A DNA stretch of 64,000 nucleotides. It comes from Pseudomonas sp. 6D_7.1_Bac1. Its GTDB lineage: Bacteria; Pseudomonadota; Gammaproteobacteria; Pseudomonadales; Pseudomonadaceae. The stretch spans positions 62,001 through 126,000 of the forward strand of contig NZ_JANLNW010000075.1 of the NCBI RefSeq assembly GCF_025465945.1, in the 5' to 3' direction. Shown here one piece after another: positions 24,506 to 32,795 of the stretch. The notes beneath the pieces were generated by a model. The model was not told the origin of the DNA. It did not search any database and saw only the letters and a list, made by a program, of their open reading frames with translations. A program made the translations under genes and the position numbers. How positions within the stretch are numbered: the stretch's first letter is position 1; each line of letters starts with the position of its first letter.

Positions 24506-24958
24506 TCAGTCCTGCTTGTAACCGCGGACGTCGTCGACGCCACGGTTGGCCAACTGGTCGGCGCGTTCGTTGCCAGGATGCCCGACGTGTCCGCGCACCC
24601 ACTTCCAGGTCACGTTGTGGCGATTGACCTGCTCGTCGAGCAGCTTCCACAGATCAGCGTTTTTCACCGGCTCTTTCGCGGCGGTTTTCCAGCCGCGCTT
24701 CTTCCAGTTGACCATCCACTCGTTGATGCCTTTCATCACGTACTGCGAGTCGGTGACCAGCAGCACGTCGCAGGAGCGCTTGAGTTCTTCCAGGCCACGA
24801 ATCGCGCCCATCAGCTCCATGCGGTTGTTGGTGGTATTGGCTTCGCCGCCCCAGAGTTCCTTTTCAACGCCCTTGCACACCAGCAGTGCGCCCCAGCCGC
24901 CAGGGCCGGGGTTGCCCTTGCAGGCGCCGTCGGTGAAGAGTTCTACGCTATCGCTCAT
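24506..24958 (-). CDS. rnhA: Ribonuclease HI
   Basis: Degrades RNA in RNA-DNA hybrids. At 150 residues with catalytic residues in E. coli positions: Asp10 (LFTDGACKGNPGPGG), Glu48 (NRMELMGAI), Asp70 (LVTDSQYV) and the C-terminal Asp in GNERADQLAN, plus the basic handle WKKRGWKTAAKEPVKNADLW. It follows the methyltransferase gene on the minus strand. Its usual downstream neighbour in Pseudomonas, dnaQ, is displaced by about 9 kb. Confidence 0.97.
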   Translation of the reverse strand: MSDSVELFTDGACKGNPGPGGWGALLVCKGVEKELWGGEANTTNNRMELMGAIRGLEELKRSCDVLLVTDSQYVMKGINEWMVNWKKRGWKTAAKEPVKNADLWKLLDEQVNRHNVTWKWVRGHVGHPGNERADQLANRGVDDVRGYKQD

Positions 24959-25050
24959 GCCAATCTATCCAGAAAATGTCTGTGGCCTGCCAATCAATGA
25001 CCGACAACGCCCGAGGCCGGGCTAGCCCGGCCGGGAAAATTAAAAGTGTA

Positions 25051-25809
25051 TTACGGCTTGCTGTCGCGGCGATTGACCTTGGCCATCGGCAGCGGAATCA
25101 GCTTGCCCATGGGCTCGCGGCGCACCTGGCGGACCGGTCGCAAACCAACGACGATCTTGCGCGCCACCAATAAATAGAAACCGCCACCGGACAACTGCCA
25201 GTCACCGGCCTTGCGTTCCCAGCCGGCCAAGCGGGCCTGCCATGCCGGGGACGCGAGCGGCGGACGATAGCACCCGAAGCGGCGTTTCTCCAGCGCAAAC
25301 CCCAGCAGGTTGAGCCAGTCGACGACCCGCGACGGCGAAATGCAGCGCGCCTTGCGCAAGGCGTCATTGGCAAACACATGCCGCAACCCCCAACTGCTCC
25401 AGGGATTGATCCCCACAATCAGCAGGTGCCCACCAGGACGCACCGCGCTGGCGGCTTCACGCAGCAGGCCATGAGGCGACAGACAGAAATCCAGCCCGTG
25501 CTGCATCACCACCACGTCGGCGGCGTGCTCACTGATCGGCCAGGCCTGTTCTTCGCAGACAATCTCGACCCCCGGCAACGGCGCACCCAGACGGACATTA
25601 CGCTGCACCTGCTTCGCCGACGGAGGCGTTTCGGCCGAAGGACCGTAATGCACCAGATAGCCGCCAAAGAAGCGCCCCAACTCGTCTTCGAGCATCCGGC
25701 GTTCTTCGTCCAGCAAAAATTGCCCGATGGGACCTGACAACCACTCGCGGGCGGCGGTGATCAATGCCAGCCAGTCAGGATCAGCCTGAGCGAACGCTTT
25801 ATCGGTCAT
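25051..25809 (-). CDS. Class I SAM-dependent methyltransferase
   Basis: Protein of 252 residues with a methyltransferase type 11-like core: WPISEHAADVVVMQHGLDFCLSPHGLLREAASAVRPGGHLLIVGINP. The usual motif I is atypical, since the N-terminal domain (LLDEERRMLEDELGRFFGGYLVHYG) takes the place of a clear GxGxG. It is the conserved gene between gloB and rnhA in Pseudomonas; substrate unknown. I start at MTDKAFAQADPDW (25809), where GGAG stands six bases upstream. The frame stays open through the adjacent 264-bp repeat, making a spurious 335-codon ORF. Confidence 0.85.
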   Translation of the reverse strand: MTDKAFAQADPDWLALITAAREWLSGPIGQFLLDEERRMLEDELGRFFGGYLVHYGPSAETPPSAKQVQRNVRLGAPLPGVEIVCEEQAWPISEHAADVVVMQHGLDFCLSPHGLLREAASAVRPGGHLLIVGINPWSSWGLRHVFANDALRKARCISPSRVVDWLNLLGFALEKRRFGCYRPPLASPAWQARLAGWERKAGDWQLSGGGFYLLVARKIVVGLRPVRQVRREPMGKLIPLPMAKVNRRDSKP

Positions 25810-25837
25810 TGCATTCTCCAACTCGACAAGAAGCTTA

Positions 25838-26101
25838 GGGTCTGTTGACGTTTGGTGGCGGCCGCGACGGATGCCCACTTGATGCAGGGCAAGGCGCGAG
25901 GAACGCCATTTGGTTGTTCCAAATAAGTTCCGAGAAACGCAGCCCTGCATCAAGTGGGCCCCGTCCCTTCGGGTTGCGTACCAACGTGCGCGAGGCTGCG
26001 TTGCGGGATTTGCTAAGGGAACAACCATTAGCGGCATCCCGCGCCTTGCCTCGCACACGTTGGCCCAGCAACGCGGCTAGCCACCAAACGTCAACAGACC
26101 C
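25838..26101. mobile_element. 264-bp MITE-like element, copy 1
   Basis: The ends GGGTCTGTTGACGTTTGGTG and its complement form a perfect terminal inverted repeat of 22 bases, flanked on both sides by TA (25836-25837 and 26102-26103), which may be a target duplication. Inside are two large hairpins: arms 25873-25890 and 25942-25959 (18 perfect pairs), and a second pair built on CCAACGTGCGCGAGGC and GCCTCGCACACGTTGG. No transposase is encoded; open frames crossing it are not gene-like. It occupies nearly all of the gap between the divergent methyltransferase and gloB genes, 28 bases from one start and 38 from the other. A second copy of identical length lies at 51701-51964. Confidence 0.85.
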
Positions 26102-26139
26102 TAAGATGCACCATTGTTTTCAGCTTGGCGAATCCTGCG

Positions 26140-26907
26140 ATGATACAGATCAGTGCCCTTCCCGCCTTCACCGACAACTACATCTGGTTGTTACAGGATC
26201 ACCACAACCGGCGCTGCGCGGTGGTCGATCCGGGCGATGCCGCACCGGTTCTGGCGTGGCTGGCCGAACACCCCGAGTGGGTGCTCAGCGACATCCTGGT
26301 GACCCACCATCACCATGATCACGTGGGTGGTGTCGAGCGACTCAAAAAAGCGACGGGCGCCACGGTCTACGGCCCGGCGAGCGAAAACATCCCCGGACGG
26401 GATGTGGCGCTGAACGATAACGACCGCGTCACCGTACTCGGTTGGGAGTTTGACGTATATGCGGTGCCTGGCCACACCCTGGGTCATATCGCTTACTACC
26501 ATCATGGCCGGCTGTTCTGTGGCGACACCCTGTTCGCCGCCGGTTGCGGGCGTTTGTTCGAAGGCACACCGGAGCAAATGCACCACTCGCTGAGCCGTCT
26601 GGCGGGGTTACCCGAGGATACGCTGGTCTACTGCACCCACGAATACACCCTGAGCAATCTGCGTTTTGCGGTCGCCGTCGAACCGAACAATCCGGACATC
26701 GCCGATCGTTTAGAGAAAGTCTCCCAATTACGCGATTCCGGACGCATGACTCTGCCGTCGACCCTGGCACTGGAGAAGCTCACCAACCCTTTTCTGCGTA
26801 CTGGCGAAACATCTGTCAAACAAAAAGCAGACGAACGGAATGGCCGGGATAACCGGGGTCCTAGTGAGGTTTTTGCGGCCCTGCGGGCTTGGAAAGATAC
26901 GTTCTAA
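26140..26907 (+). CDS. gloB: Hydroxyacylglutathione hydrolase (glyoxalase II)
   Basis: Hydrolyses S-lactoylglutathione to lactate and glutathione in methylglyoxal detoxification. The 255-residue protein has the binuclear zinc motif THHHHDHVGG (His56, His58, Asp60, His61), then VPGHTLGHIAYY and LFCGDTLFAAGCGRLFEGT, and the C-terminal glutathione-binding region KQKADERNGRDNRGPSEVFAALRAWKDTF. Start at MIQISALPAFTDN (26140) by family length. Its promoter region is almost entirely the repeat element copy 1, so transcription may now begin inside that element. Confidence 0.96.
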   Translation: MIQISALPAFTDNYIWLLQDHHNRRCAVVDPGDAAPVLAWLAEHPEWVLSDILVTHHHHDHVGGVERLKKATGATVYGPASENIPGRDVALNDNDRVTVLGWEFDVYAVPGHTLGHIAYYHHGRLFCGDTLFAAGCGRLFEGTPEQMHHSLSRLAGLPEDTLVYCTHEYTLSNLRFAVAVEPNNPDIADRLEKVSQLRDSGRMTLPSTLALEKLTNPFLRTGETSVKQKADERNGRDNRGPSEVFAALRAWKDTF

Positions 26908-27006
26908 GCGGGGCCACTATTGGTCCAAAAATTCTGAATGGTTGACCGCACCCCGTGCGCTTTCTAGAATCGCCCGACATTTTCGCCCGGAACTTACTTC
27001 CAGCCA

Positions 27007-28434
27007 ATGTCGTCATCTATTCGTAAATCCATCAATTCAGACGCATTGACCCGCCTGGCTCAAGCCATCGCGGTGGCTGTGTCCGCCACCCTGGCGGGCT
27101 GCCAAAGCACCAGTCATGTGCCGCAAACCGACGCGGCACATACGCTTTCCACCCGGGCCAAGCAAAAACCTATCTGGCTCAACGAAAAGCCATCGCCGCT
27201 AGCCGCACAAGACGTCTGGGAGCGCATGCGCCAAGGCTTCCAGTTGCAGGACGGGCTCGGCGTCAACCCGCGTATCGAGCAACAGCGCCTGTGGTTCGCC
27301 AGCAACCCATCGTTTCTTCAAGGCGCCAGCGAACGCGGCAGCCTGTACATCCATTACATCGTCGAACGCCTTGAAGAACGCAACATGCCGCTGGAGCTGG
27401 CGCTGCTGCCAGTGATCGAAAGCGCCTACAACCCGATGGCCTACTCGCGCTCCGATGCGGTCGGCCTGTGGCAGTTCATCCCGTCCACCGGGCGTTACTT
27501 CAACCTGCGTCAAACCCGCTTCTACGACGGTCGTCGCGACATTACCGCGTCGACGATCGCGGCGATGGACTACCTGACCCGCCTGCACGACATGTTCAAC
27601 GGTGACTGGCTACTGGCCCTGGCGGCCTACAACGCCGGTGAAGGCACGGTCAGCCGGGCCATCGAGCGTAACGAAAAACTCGGTCTGCCCACCGACTACT
27701 GGAACCTGCCGCTGCCGGCGGAAACCCAGGCGTATGTGCCCAAGCTGCTGGCCTTGTCACAAGTGGTCCTGTCGCCAGAAGCCTATGGCGTGAACCTCAA
27801 CCCGATCGCCAACCGCCCCTACTTCGAAGTCGTCGAAATCAACCAGCGCATGGACCTGTCCAAGGTTGCCGAAGTGGCCAACATCGACGAAGACGAGCTG
27901 TTCCAGCTCAACCCGGCCTTCAAGCAACGCACCACCATCGACGGCCCCCAGCATTTGCTGGTGCCGACGTCCAAGGCGCAATTGCTGACCGCCAGCCTGT
28001 CGACCATGAAACCCGAAGAGCTGATCAGCAAGCGGTCGCTCAAGCCGGTTTTCGAAGGTGCTGACGACAGTGAGCTGGCAAAGCTCAAGCGCAGCTATCG
28101 GGTCAAACGCGGCGATAACCTGACGCAGATCGCCAAGGCCAACAAAGTCGACGTCAAGGACCTGCAACACTGGAACAAACTGACCGGCAAGGAACTCAAG
28201 GTCGGGCAGACCCTGGTGATGCGAGACACCAGCAAGCGCAGCGGCACGCGCATCAACACGGTGGTTGCAGCCAACAACAAGAAGCAGACCCAGTACAAGG
28301 TCAAGCAAGGCGACTCGCTGTACATAGTCGCCAAGCGCTTCAACGTTGAGATGCAACACCTCAAGCGCTGGAATCCACGTGTCGGCCAGGCCCTCAAACC
28401 CGGGCAGATGCTGACGGTTTATTCCCCGCATTAA
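27007..28434 (+). CDS. mltD: Membrane-bound lytic murein transglycosylase D
   Basis: Outer-membrane lipoprotein of 475 residues that cleaves the glycan strands of peptidoglycan. The lipobox LAGC puts the lipidated cysteine at residue 32. The lysozyme-like domain has the catalytic glutamate in LALLPVIESAYNPMAYS (Glu138) and the SDAVGLWQFIPSTGRYF and LAAYNAGEGTV motifs. Two clear LysM repeats (YRVKRGDNLTQIAK and YKVKQGDSLYIVAK) and a weaker one before them bind peptidoglycan. The first ATG is used; its position 99 bases after gloB fits the Pseudomonas gene order. Confidence 0.96.
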   Translation: MSSSIRKSINSDALTRLAQAIAVAVSATLAGCQSTSHVPQTDAAHTLSTRAKQKPIWLNEKPSPLAAQDVWERMRQGFQLQDGLGVNPRIEQQRLWFASNPSFLQGASERGSLYIHYIVERLEERNMPLELALLPVIESAYNPMAYSRSDAVGLWQFIPSTGRYFNLRQTRFYDGRRDITASTIAAMDYLTRLHDMFNGDWLLALAAYNAGEGTVSRAIERNEKLGLPTDYWNLPLPAETQAYVPKLLALSQVVLSPEAYGVNLNPIANRPYFEVVEINQRMDLSKVAEVANIDEDELFQLNPAFKQRTTIDGPQHLLVPTSKAQLLTASLSTMKPEELISKRSLKPVFEGADDSELAKLKRSYRVKRGDNLTQIAKANKVDVKDLQHWNKLTGKELKVGQTLVMRDTSKRSGTRINTVVAANNKKQTQYKVKQGDSLYIVAKRFNVEMQHLKRWNPRVGQALKPGQMLTVYSPH

Positions 28435-28455
28435 GACTCCCTGCTACTGGGCTTT

Positions 28456-28600
28456 TGTGGCGAGGGGGCTGGCCCCCGTCGACCGGTCCGCGTTCGGGCG
28501 TAGCAGTCGCAAATGCAGCGGACGCGGTGTGCATGATCAACCGCGGTCGCAGGCTTTAGGGCCGCTTCGCAGCCCAGCGGGGGCAAGCCCCCTCGCCACA
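28456..28600. repeat. REP/BIME of the GTGGCGAGGGGGC type after mltD
   Basis: TGTGGCGAGGGGGCTGGCCC at 28456 and GGGCAAGCCCCCTCGCCACA ending at 28600 face each other, with GCAG/CGCTTCGCAGC internal arms. It takes up the first part of the 422-base gap between mltD and the peptide-binding protein gene. It is the same family as the element at 14471-14602. Confidence 0.82.
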
Positions 28601-28740
28601 GTTTTGCGCTCGACGATGCATAAGTTGAGCGGCCAGAATTACCCGGCACTCCACGCTTTCAGCCCCTGCCTTTTTCCTGTCGATACAAGCTGTTACTGTA
28701 CGGTCCATAAAGCCCAAGCCGCCTGGATCGGATCTCTGCC

Positions 28741-28860
28741 TTGACGCGTCCCCTCCTCCTGCTCCCAATCAGTCTGGCCTTGAGCTTCCCTGCAAGCACA
28801 ACGATCGGCGAAAGCCATGGTAATGCGTGGTGCCTGAAGACTTCGGAGAAAGCCCAATGA
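28741..28860 (+). pseudogene. Possible remnant of a second peptide-binding protein gene
   Basis: A 39-codon frame from a TTG at 28741 encodes a good signal-peptide-like start (TRPLLLLPISLALSFPAS, then TTIGESHG) and ends in a TGA that overlaps the ATG of the binding-protein gene (ATGA at 28857-28860). In many Pseudomonas genomes two binding-protein genes stand in tandem before the yejB-type permease. This frame may be the first of the pair after a large internal deletion, leaving the export signal and the coupled stop. The frame is seen; the deletion is inference. It could instead be a short leader ORF. Confidence 0.4.
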
Positions 28861-30698
28861 TGCCGTTGCGTACCCTGCTGGGCCTGGTCTTTGCGGGGTT
28901 TGCCTGCGCGGCCCACGCCGCCCCGCAACACGCCCTGACCCTGTACAACGAACCGCCGAAATACCCGGCGGACTTCAAACACTTCGATTACGTGAACCCG
29001 GACGCGCCCAAGGGCGGGATCTTCCGTCAGGCCGGCTTCGGCGGCTTCGACAGCCTCAACCCGTTTATCAGCAAGGGGGTGGCGGCCGAAGATATCGGCC
29101 TGATCTACGACACCCTGGCCAAACACGGGCTCGATGAACCGTTTACCGAATACGGCTTGATCGCCGGCAAAATCGAAAAGGCGCCGGACAACAGTTGGGT
29201 ACGCTTCTACCTGCGCCCCGAGGCGCGTTTCCATGACGGCCATCCGGTGCGTGCCGAAGACGTGGTGTTCAGCTTCCAGGCCCTGATGAAAAACGGTGCG
29301 CCGCTTTATCGCGGTTACTACAGCGATGTCGCCGACGTGATCGCCGAGGACCCGTTGCGGGTGCTGTTCACGTTCAAGCACACCAGCAACCGCGAGCTGC
29401 CGCTAATCCTCGGACAGCTGGCGATACTGCCCAAGCACTGGTGGGAAAACCGCGACTTCAGCAAGGGCAATCTGGAAATTCCGCTGGGCAGCGGCCCGTA
29501 CAAGGTCAGTGAGGTCAAGGCCGGGCGCTCGATCCGCTATGAGCGGGTCAAGGACTACTGGGGCAAGGACCTGCCGGTCAATCGGGGCTTTTACAACTTC
29601 GACACCATGACCACCGATTACTACCGCGACAACACCGTCGCGCTGGAAGCCTTGAAGGCTGGGCAGTTCGACTACTGGCTGGAGATGAGCGCGAAAAACT
29701 GGGCCAACGCCTACAACAATCCGGCCGTCACCGAGGGTCGCCTGATCAAGGAGCAGATTCCAAACGGCAACCCCATCGGTATGCAGGGTTTTGTCTTCAA
29801 CCTGCGCCGCCCGGTATTCCAGGATGTGCGTGTGCGCCAGGCCCTGAGCCTGTTGCTGGACTTCGAGTGGACCAACAAGCAGCTGTTCAACGGCGCCTAC
29901 GCTCGCACCCGAAGCTACTTCGAAAACTCCGAAATGGCCGCCACCGGCCTGCCGGATCAGGATCAACTGGCGATCCTCGATCCGTTCCGGGGAAAAATCC
30001 CCGATCAGGTCTTCAGCGAAGCCTTCCAGAACTCCGTCTGTGACGGCAGCGGGATGATCCGTGCCCAACAGCGCAAGGCTTATCAACTGTTGCAGGAAGC
30101 CGGCTGGCGGATCGTCGACGACAAGATGGTCGACACGACAGGTAAACCGGTGAGCATCGAATTCCTGCTGGCGCAGACCGAGTTCGAGCGGGTGTTGCTG
30201 CCGTTCAAGCGCAATATGAGTGACCTGGGGATCGACCTGGTGATTCGTCGGGTCGACGTGTCGCAGTACATCAACCGGGTGCGCTCGCGCGACTTCGACA
30301 TGGTAGTCGGCAGTTTCCCGCAGTCCAGCTCACCGGGTAACGAGCAACGCGAATTCTGGAAGTCCGAAAGCGCCGACAAACCCGGCAGCCGAAACTACAT
30401 CGGCCTCAAGGACCCGGTCATCGATCAACTGGTCGAAGAACTGATCAACGCCGATTCGCGTAAAAGCCTGGTAGACCATGCCCGGGCGCTCGACAGGGTT
30501 CTGCAATGGGGTTATTACGTGATCCCCAACTGGCACATCAACACCTGGCGCGTGGCCTACTGGAATCACATTGGCCACCCGAAAGTCTCACCGAGCAATG
30601 ACGTGGGCATTTCCACCTGGTGGATCAAACCCGACGCAAAACCGGCGATCGAGGTGCTGACCAAAGAGCAAGCCGATCCTGCGGGCGTGGAGCAATAA
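28857..30698 (+). CDS. yejA: Oligopeptide ABC transporter substrate-binding protein (YejA type)
   Basis: Periplasmic binding protein of family 5, about 613 residues. Signal peptide MMPLRTLLGLVFAGFACAAHA, cleaved before APQHAL. The mature sequence has the YejA-like opening YNEPPKYPADFKHFDYVNPDAPKGG and the family 5 block EARFHDGHPVRAEDVVFSFQAL. E. coli YejABEF imports peptides, among them microcin C. The ATG at 28857 has GGAG eight bases upstream and overlaps the preceding TGA; a second ATG follows immediately. The permease gene starts two bases after the stop. Exact ligand unknown. Confidence 0.93.
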   Translation: MMPLRTLLGLVFAGFACAAHAAPQHALTLYNEPPKYPADFKHFDYVNPDAPKGGIFRQAGFGGFDSLNPFISKGVAAEDIGLIYDTLAKHGLDEPFTEYGLIAGKIEKAPDNSWVRFYLRPEARFHDGHPVRAEDVVFSFQALMKNGAPLYRGYYSDVADVIAEDPLRVLFTFKHTSNRELPLILGQLAILPKHWWENRDFSKGNLEIPLGSGPYKVSEVKAGRSIRYERVKDYWGKDLPVNRGFYNFDTMTTDYYRDNTVALEALKAGQFDYWLEMSAKNWANAYNNPAVTEGRLIKEQIPNGNPIGMQGFVFNLRRPVFQDVRVRQALSLLLDFEWTNKQLFNGAYARTRSYFENSEMAATGLPDQDQLAILDPFRGKIPDQVFSEAFQNSVCDGSGMIRAQQRKAYQLLQEAGWRIVDDKMVDTTGKPVSIEFLLAQTEFERVLLPFKRNMSDLGIDLVIRRVDVSQYINRVRSRDFDMVVGSFPQSSSPGNEQREFWKSESADKPGSRNYIGLKDPVIDQLVEELINADSRKSLVDHARALDRVLQWGYYVIPNWHINTWRVAYWNHIGHPKVSPSNDVGISTWWIKPDAKPAIEVLTKEQADPAGVEQ

Positions 30699-30699
30699 G

Positions 30700-31773
30700 A
30701 TGCTGGCGTATATTTTTCGGCGACTGTTGCTGATCATTCCGACCCTGTTCGGCATTCTGCTGATCAACTTCGTGATCATCCAGGCCGCCCCTGGTGGCCC
30801 GGTGGAACAGATGATCGCCAAACTCGAAGGCTTCCAAGGCGCCACCAGCCGCATCGCCGGTGGCGGTGCCGAAGTCTCGGTAGCCGGCTCCAGCTATCGC
30901 GGCGCCCAAGGCCTGGACCCGGCGCTGGTCAAGGAAATCGAGCACATGTACGGCTTCGACAAGTCGGCGCCGGAACGCTTGTGGATCATGATCAAGAACT
31001 ACGCCACCCTGGATTTCGGCAACAGCTTCTTCCGCGACGCCAAGGTCATCGACCTGATCAAGGAAAAGCTGCCGGTGTCGATCTCCCTCGGGCTCTGGAG
31101 CACGCTGATCATGTACCTGGTGTCGATCCCGCTGGGGATCGCCAAGGCCACCCGACACGGCAGCCACTTCGATGTCTGGACCAGCTCGGCAATCATCGTC
31201 GGTTACGCGATCCCGGCGTTCCTGTTTGCAATCCTGCTGATCGTGGTGTTTGCCGGTGGCAGTTACCTGGACTGGTTCCCCTTGCGCGGCCTGACCTCGA
31301 ACAATTTCGATGAGCTGAGCTGGATCGGCAAGATCCGCGATTACTTCTGGCACATAGCGCTGCCAGTGACAGCGCTGGTGATCGGTAACTTCGCGACCAT
31401 GACCCTGCTGACCAAAAACAGCTTCCTCGATGAAATCAACAAACAGTACGTAGTGACCGCCAAGGCCAAGGGCCTGACCCGACATCGCGTGCTCTACGGC
31501 CATGTGTTTCGCAACGCCATGTTGCTGGTGATCGCCGGGTTCCCGTCGGCCTTCATCGGGATCTTCTTCACCGGCTCGTTGCTGGTGGAAGTGATTTTCT
31601 CCCTCGACGGCATGGGCCTGATGAGTTTCGAGGCGGCGATCAACCGTGACTACCCGGTGGTATTCGGCACCCTGTTCATCTTCACCCTGCTGGGGCTGGT
31701 GGTGAAACTGATCGGTGACCTCACCTATACCCTGGTCGATCCGCGTATCGACTTCGAACACCGGGAGCATTGA
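30700..31773 (+). CDS. yejB: Oligopeptide ABC transporter permease (YejB type)
   Basis: Inner-membrane permease of 357 residues with six predicted helices. N-terminal MLAYIFRRLLLIIPTLFGIL is the usual DppB/YejB start. The EAA loop that docks with the ATPase is visible as NKQYVVTAKAKGLTRHRVLYGHVFRNAM, and the long periplasmic segment after helix 1 is typical for YejB. It pairs with YejE. The ribosome site lies within the end of the binding-protein gene (GGCGTGGAGCAATAAG), one base separating stop and start. Confidence 0.94.
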   Translation: MLAYIFRRLLLIIPTLFGILLINFVIIQAAPGGPVEQMIAKLEGFQGATSRIAGGGAEVSVAGSSYRGAQGLDPALVKEIEHMYGFDKSAPERLWIMIKNYATLDFGNSFFRDAKVIDLIKEKLPVSISLGLWSTLIMYLVSIPLGIAKATRHGSHFDVWTSSAIIVGYAIPAFLFAILLIVVFAGGSYLDWFPLRGLTSNNFDELSWIGKIRDYFWHIALPVTALVIGNFATMTLLTKNSFLDEINKQYVVTAKAKGLTRHRVLYGHVFRNAMLLVIAGFPSAFIGIFFTGSLLVEVIFSLDGMGLMSFEAAINRDYPVVFGTLFIFTLLGLVVKLIGDLTYTLVDPRIDFEHREH

Positions 31774-31774
31774 G

Positions 31775-32794
31775 ATGAACCTGTCCCCTCTCAATCGCCG
31801 ACGTTTCGAGCGGTTCAAGGCCAACAAGCGTGGCTGGTGGTCGCTGTGGCTGTTTTTGATCCTGTTTGGCGCGAGCCTCGGTGCCGAGTTGATCGCCAAC
31901 GACAAGCCGCTGGCGGTGCATTACGACGGCCAATGGTATTTCCCGGCACTCAAGCGTTACCCGGAAACCACCTTCGGCGGTGAATTCCCGCTGGAAGCCA
32001 ACTACAAGAGCCCGTACATCCGCGAACTGCTCAAAGCCAAGGACGCCTGGACCTTGTGGGCACCGATTCCGTTCAGCTACCAAAGCATCAACTACGACCT
32101 GAGAGTCCCGGCCCCGGCCCCGCCCTCGGCGGACAACCTGCTGGGTACCGACGATCAGGGCCGCGACGTGCTGGCACGGGTAATCTACGGCTTCCGGGTA
32201 TCGGTACTGTTTGCGCTGACGCTGACCATTCTGAGCTCGATCATCGGTGTGATCGCCGGAGCCTTGCAGGGCTTTTATGGCGGCTGGGTCGATCTGGCCG
32301 GGCAGCGTTTTCTGGAGATCTGGTCAGGTTTGCCGGTGTTGTACCTGCTGATCATCCTCGCCAGTTTTGTGCAGCCGAACTTCTGGTGGCTGCTGGGGAT
32401 CATGCTGCTGTTTTCCTGGATGAGCCTGGTCGATGTGGTCCGCGCCGAATTCCTGCGTGGTCGCAACCTGGAATACGTACGTGCCGCCCGAGCACTGGGC
32501 ATGCAGAACGGCGCAATCATGTTCCGCCACATCCTGCCCAACGCCATGATCTCGACCATGACCTTCATGCCATTCATCCTGACCGGCGCCATCGGTACCC
32601 TGACCGCGCTGGACTTCCTGGGCTTCGGCCTGCCGGCAGGCAGCGCGTCGCTGGGTGAACTGGTCGCCCAAGGCAAATCCAATTTGCAAGCGCCGTGGCT
32701 GGGCATGAGCGCCTTTGCGGTGCTGGCGGTGATGTTGAGTTTGCTGGTGTTTATCGGCGAATCCGCCCGCGATGCCTTCGACCCTAGGAAGTGA
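31775..32794 (+). CDS. yejE: Oligopeptide ABC transporter permease (YejE type)
   Basis: Second inner-membrane permease, 339 residues. The N-terminal segment RRRFERFKANKRGWWSLWLF is the OppC-like amphipathic start, followed by a first helix and the YejE-specific long periplasmic loop (DGQWYFPALKRYPETTFGG). The core has LLGTDDQGRDVLARVIYG and the EAA loop EFLRGRNLEYVRAARALGMQ. Start at 31775 follows the yejB stop by one base. A longer frame starting inside yejB is rejected. Confidence 0.94.
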   Translation: MNLSPLNRRRFERFKANKRGWWSLWLFLILFGASLGAELIANDKPLAVHYDGQWYFPALKRYPETTFGGEFPLEANYKSPYIRELLKAKDAWTLWAPIPFSYQSINYDLRVPAPAPPSADNLLGTDDQGRDVLARVIYGFRVSVLFALTLTILSSIIGVIAGALQGFYGGWVDLAGQRFLEIWSGLPVLYLLIILASFVQPNFWWLLGIMLLFSWMSLVDVVRAEFLRGRNLEYVRAARALGMQNGAIMFRHILPNAMISTMTFMPFILTGAIGTLTALDFLGFGLPAGSASLGELVAQGKSNLQAPWLGMSAFAVLAVMLSLLVFIGESARDAFDPRK

Positions 32795-32795
32795 A

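Noticed and set aside
25051..26058. 335-codon ORF running from the repeat element into the methyltransferase
   Set aside because: The first 80 or so codons are the element sequence. The real methyltransferase starts at 25809 with a ribosome site; the extension also appears in copy 2 where no methyltransferase follows.
30625..31905. 426-codon minus-strand ORF opposite the yejB-type permease gene
   Set aside because: Very rich in Gln, Asp and His with no motifs; it is the shadow of a membrane-protein gene on the plus strand.
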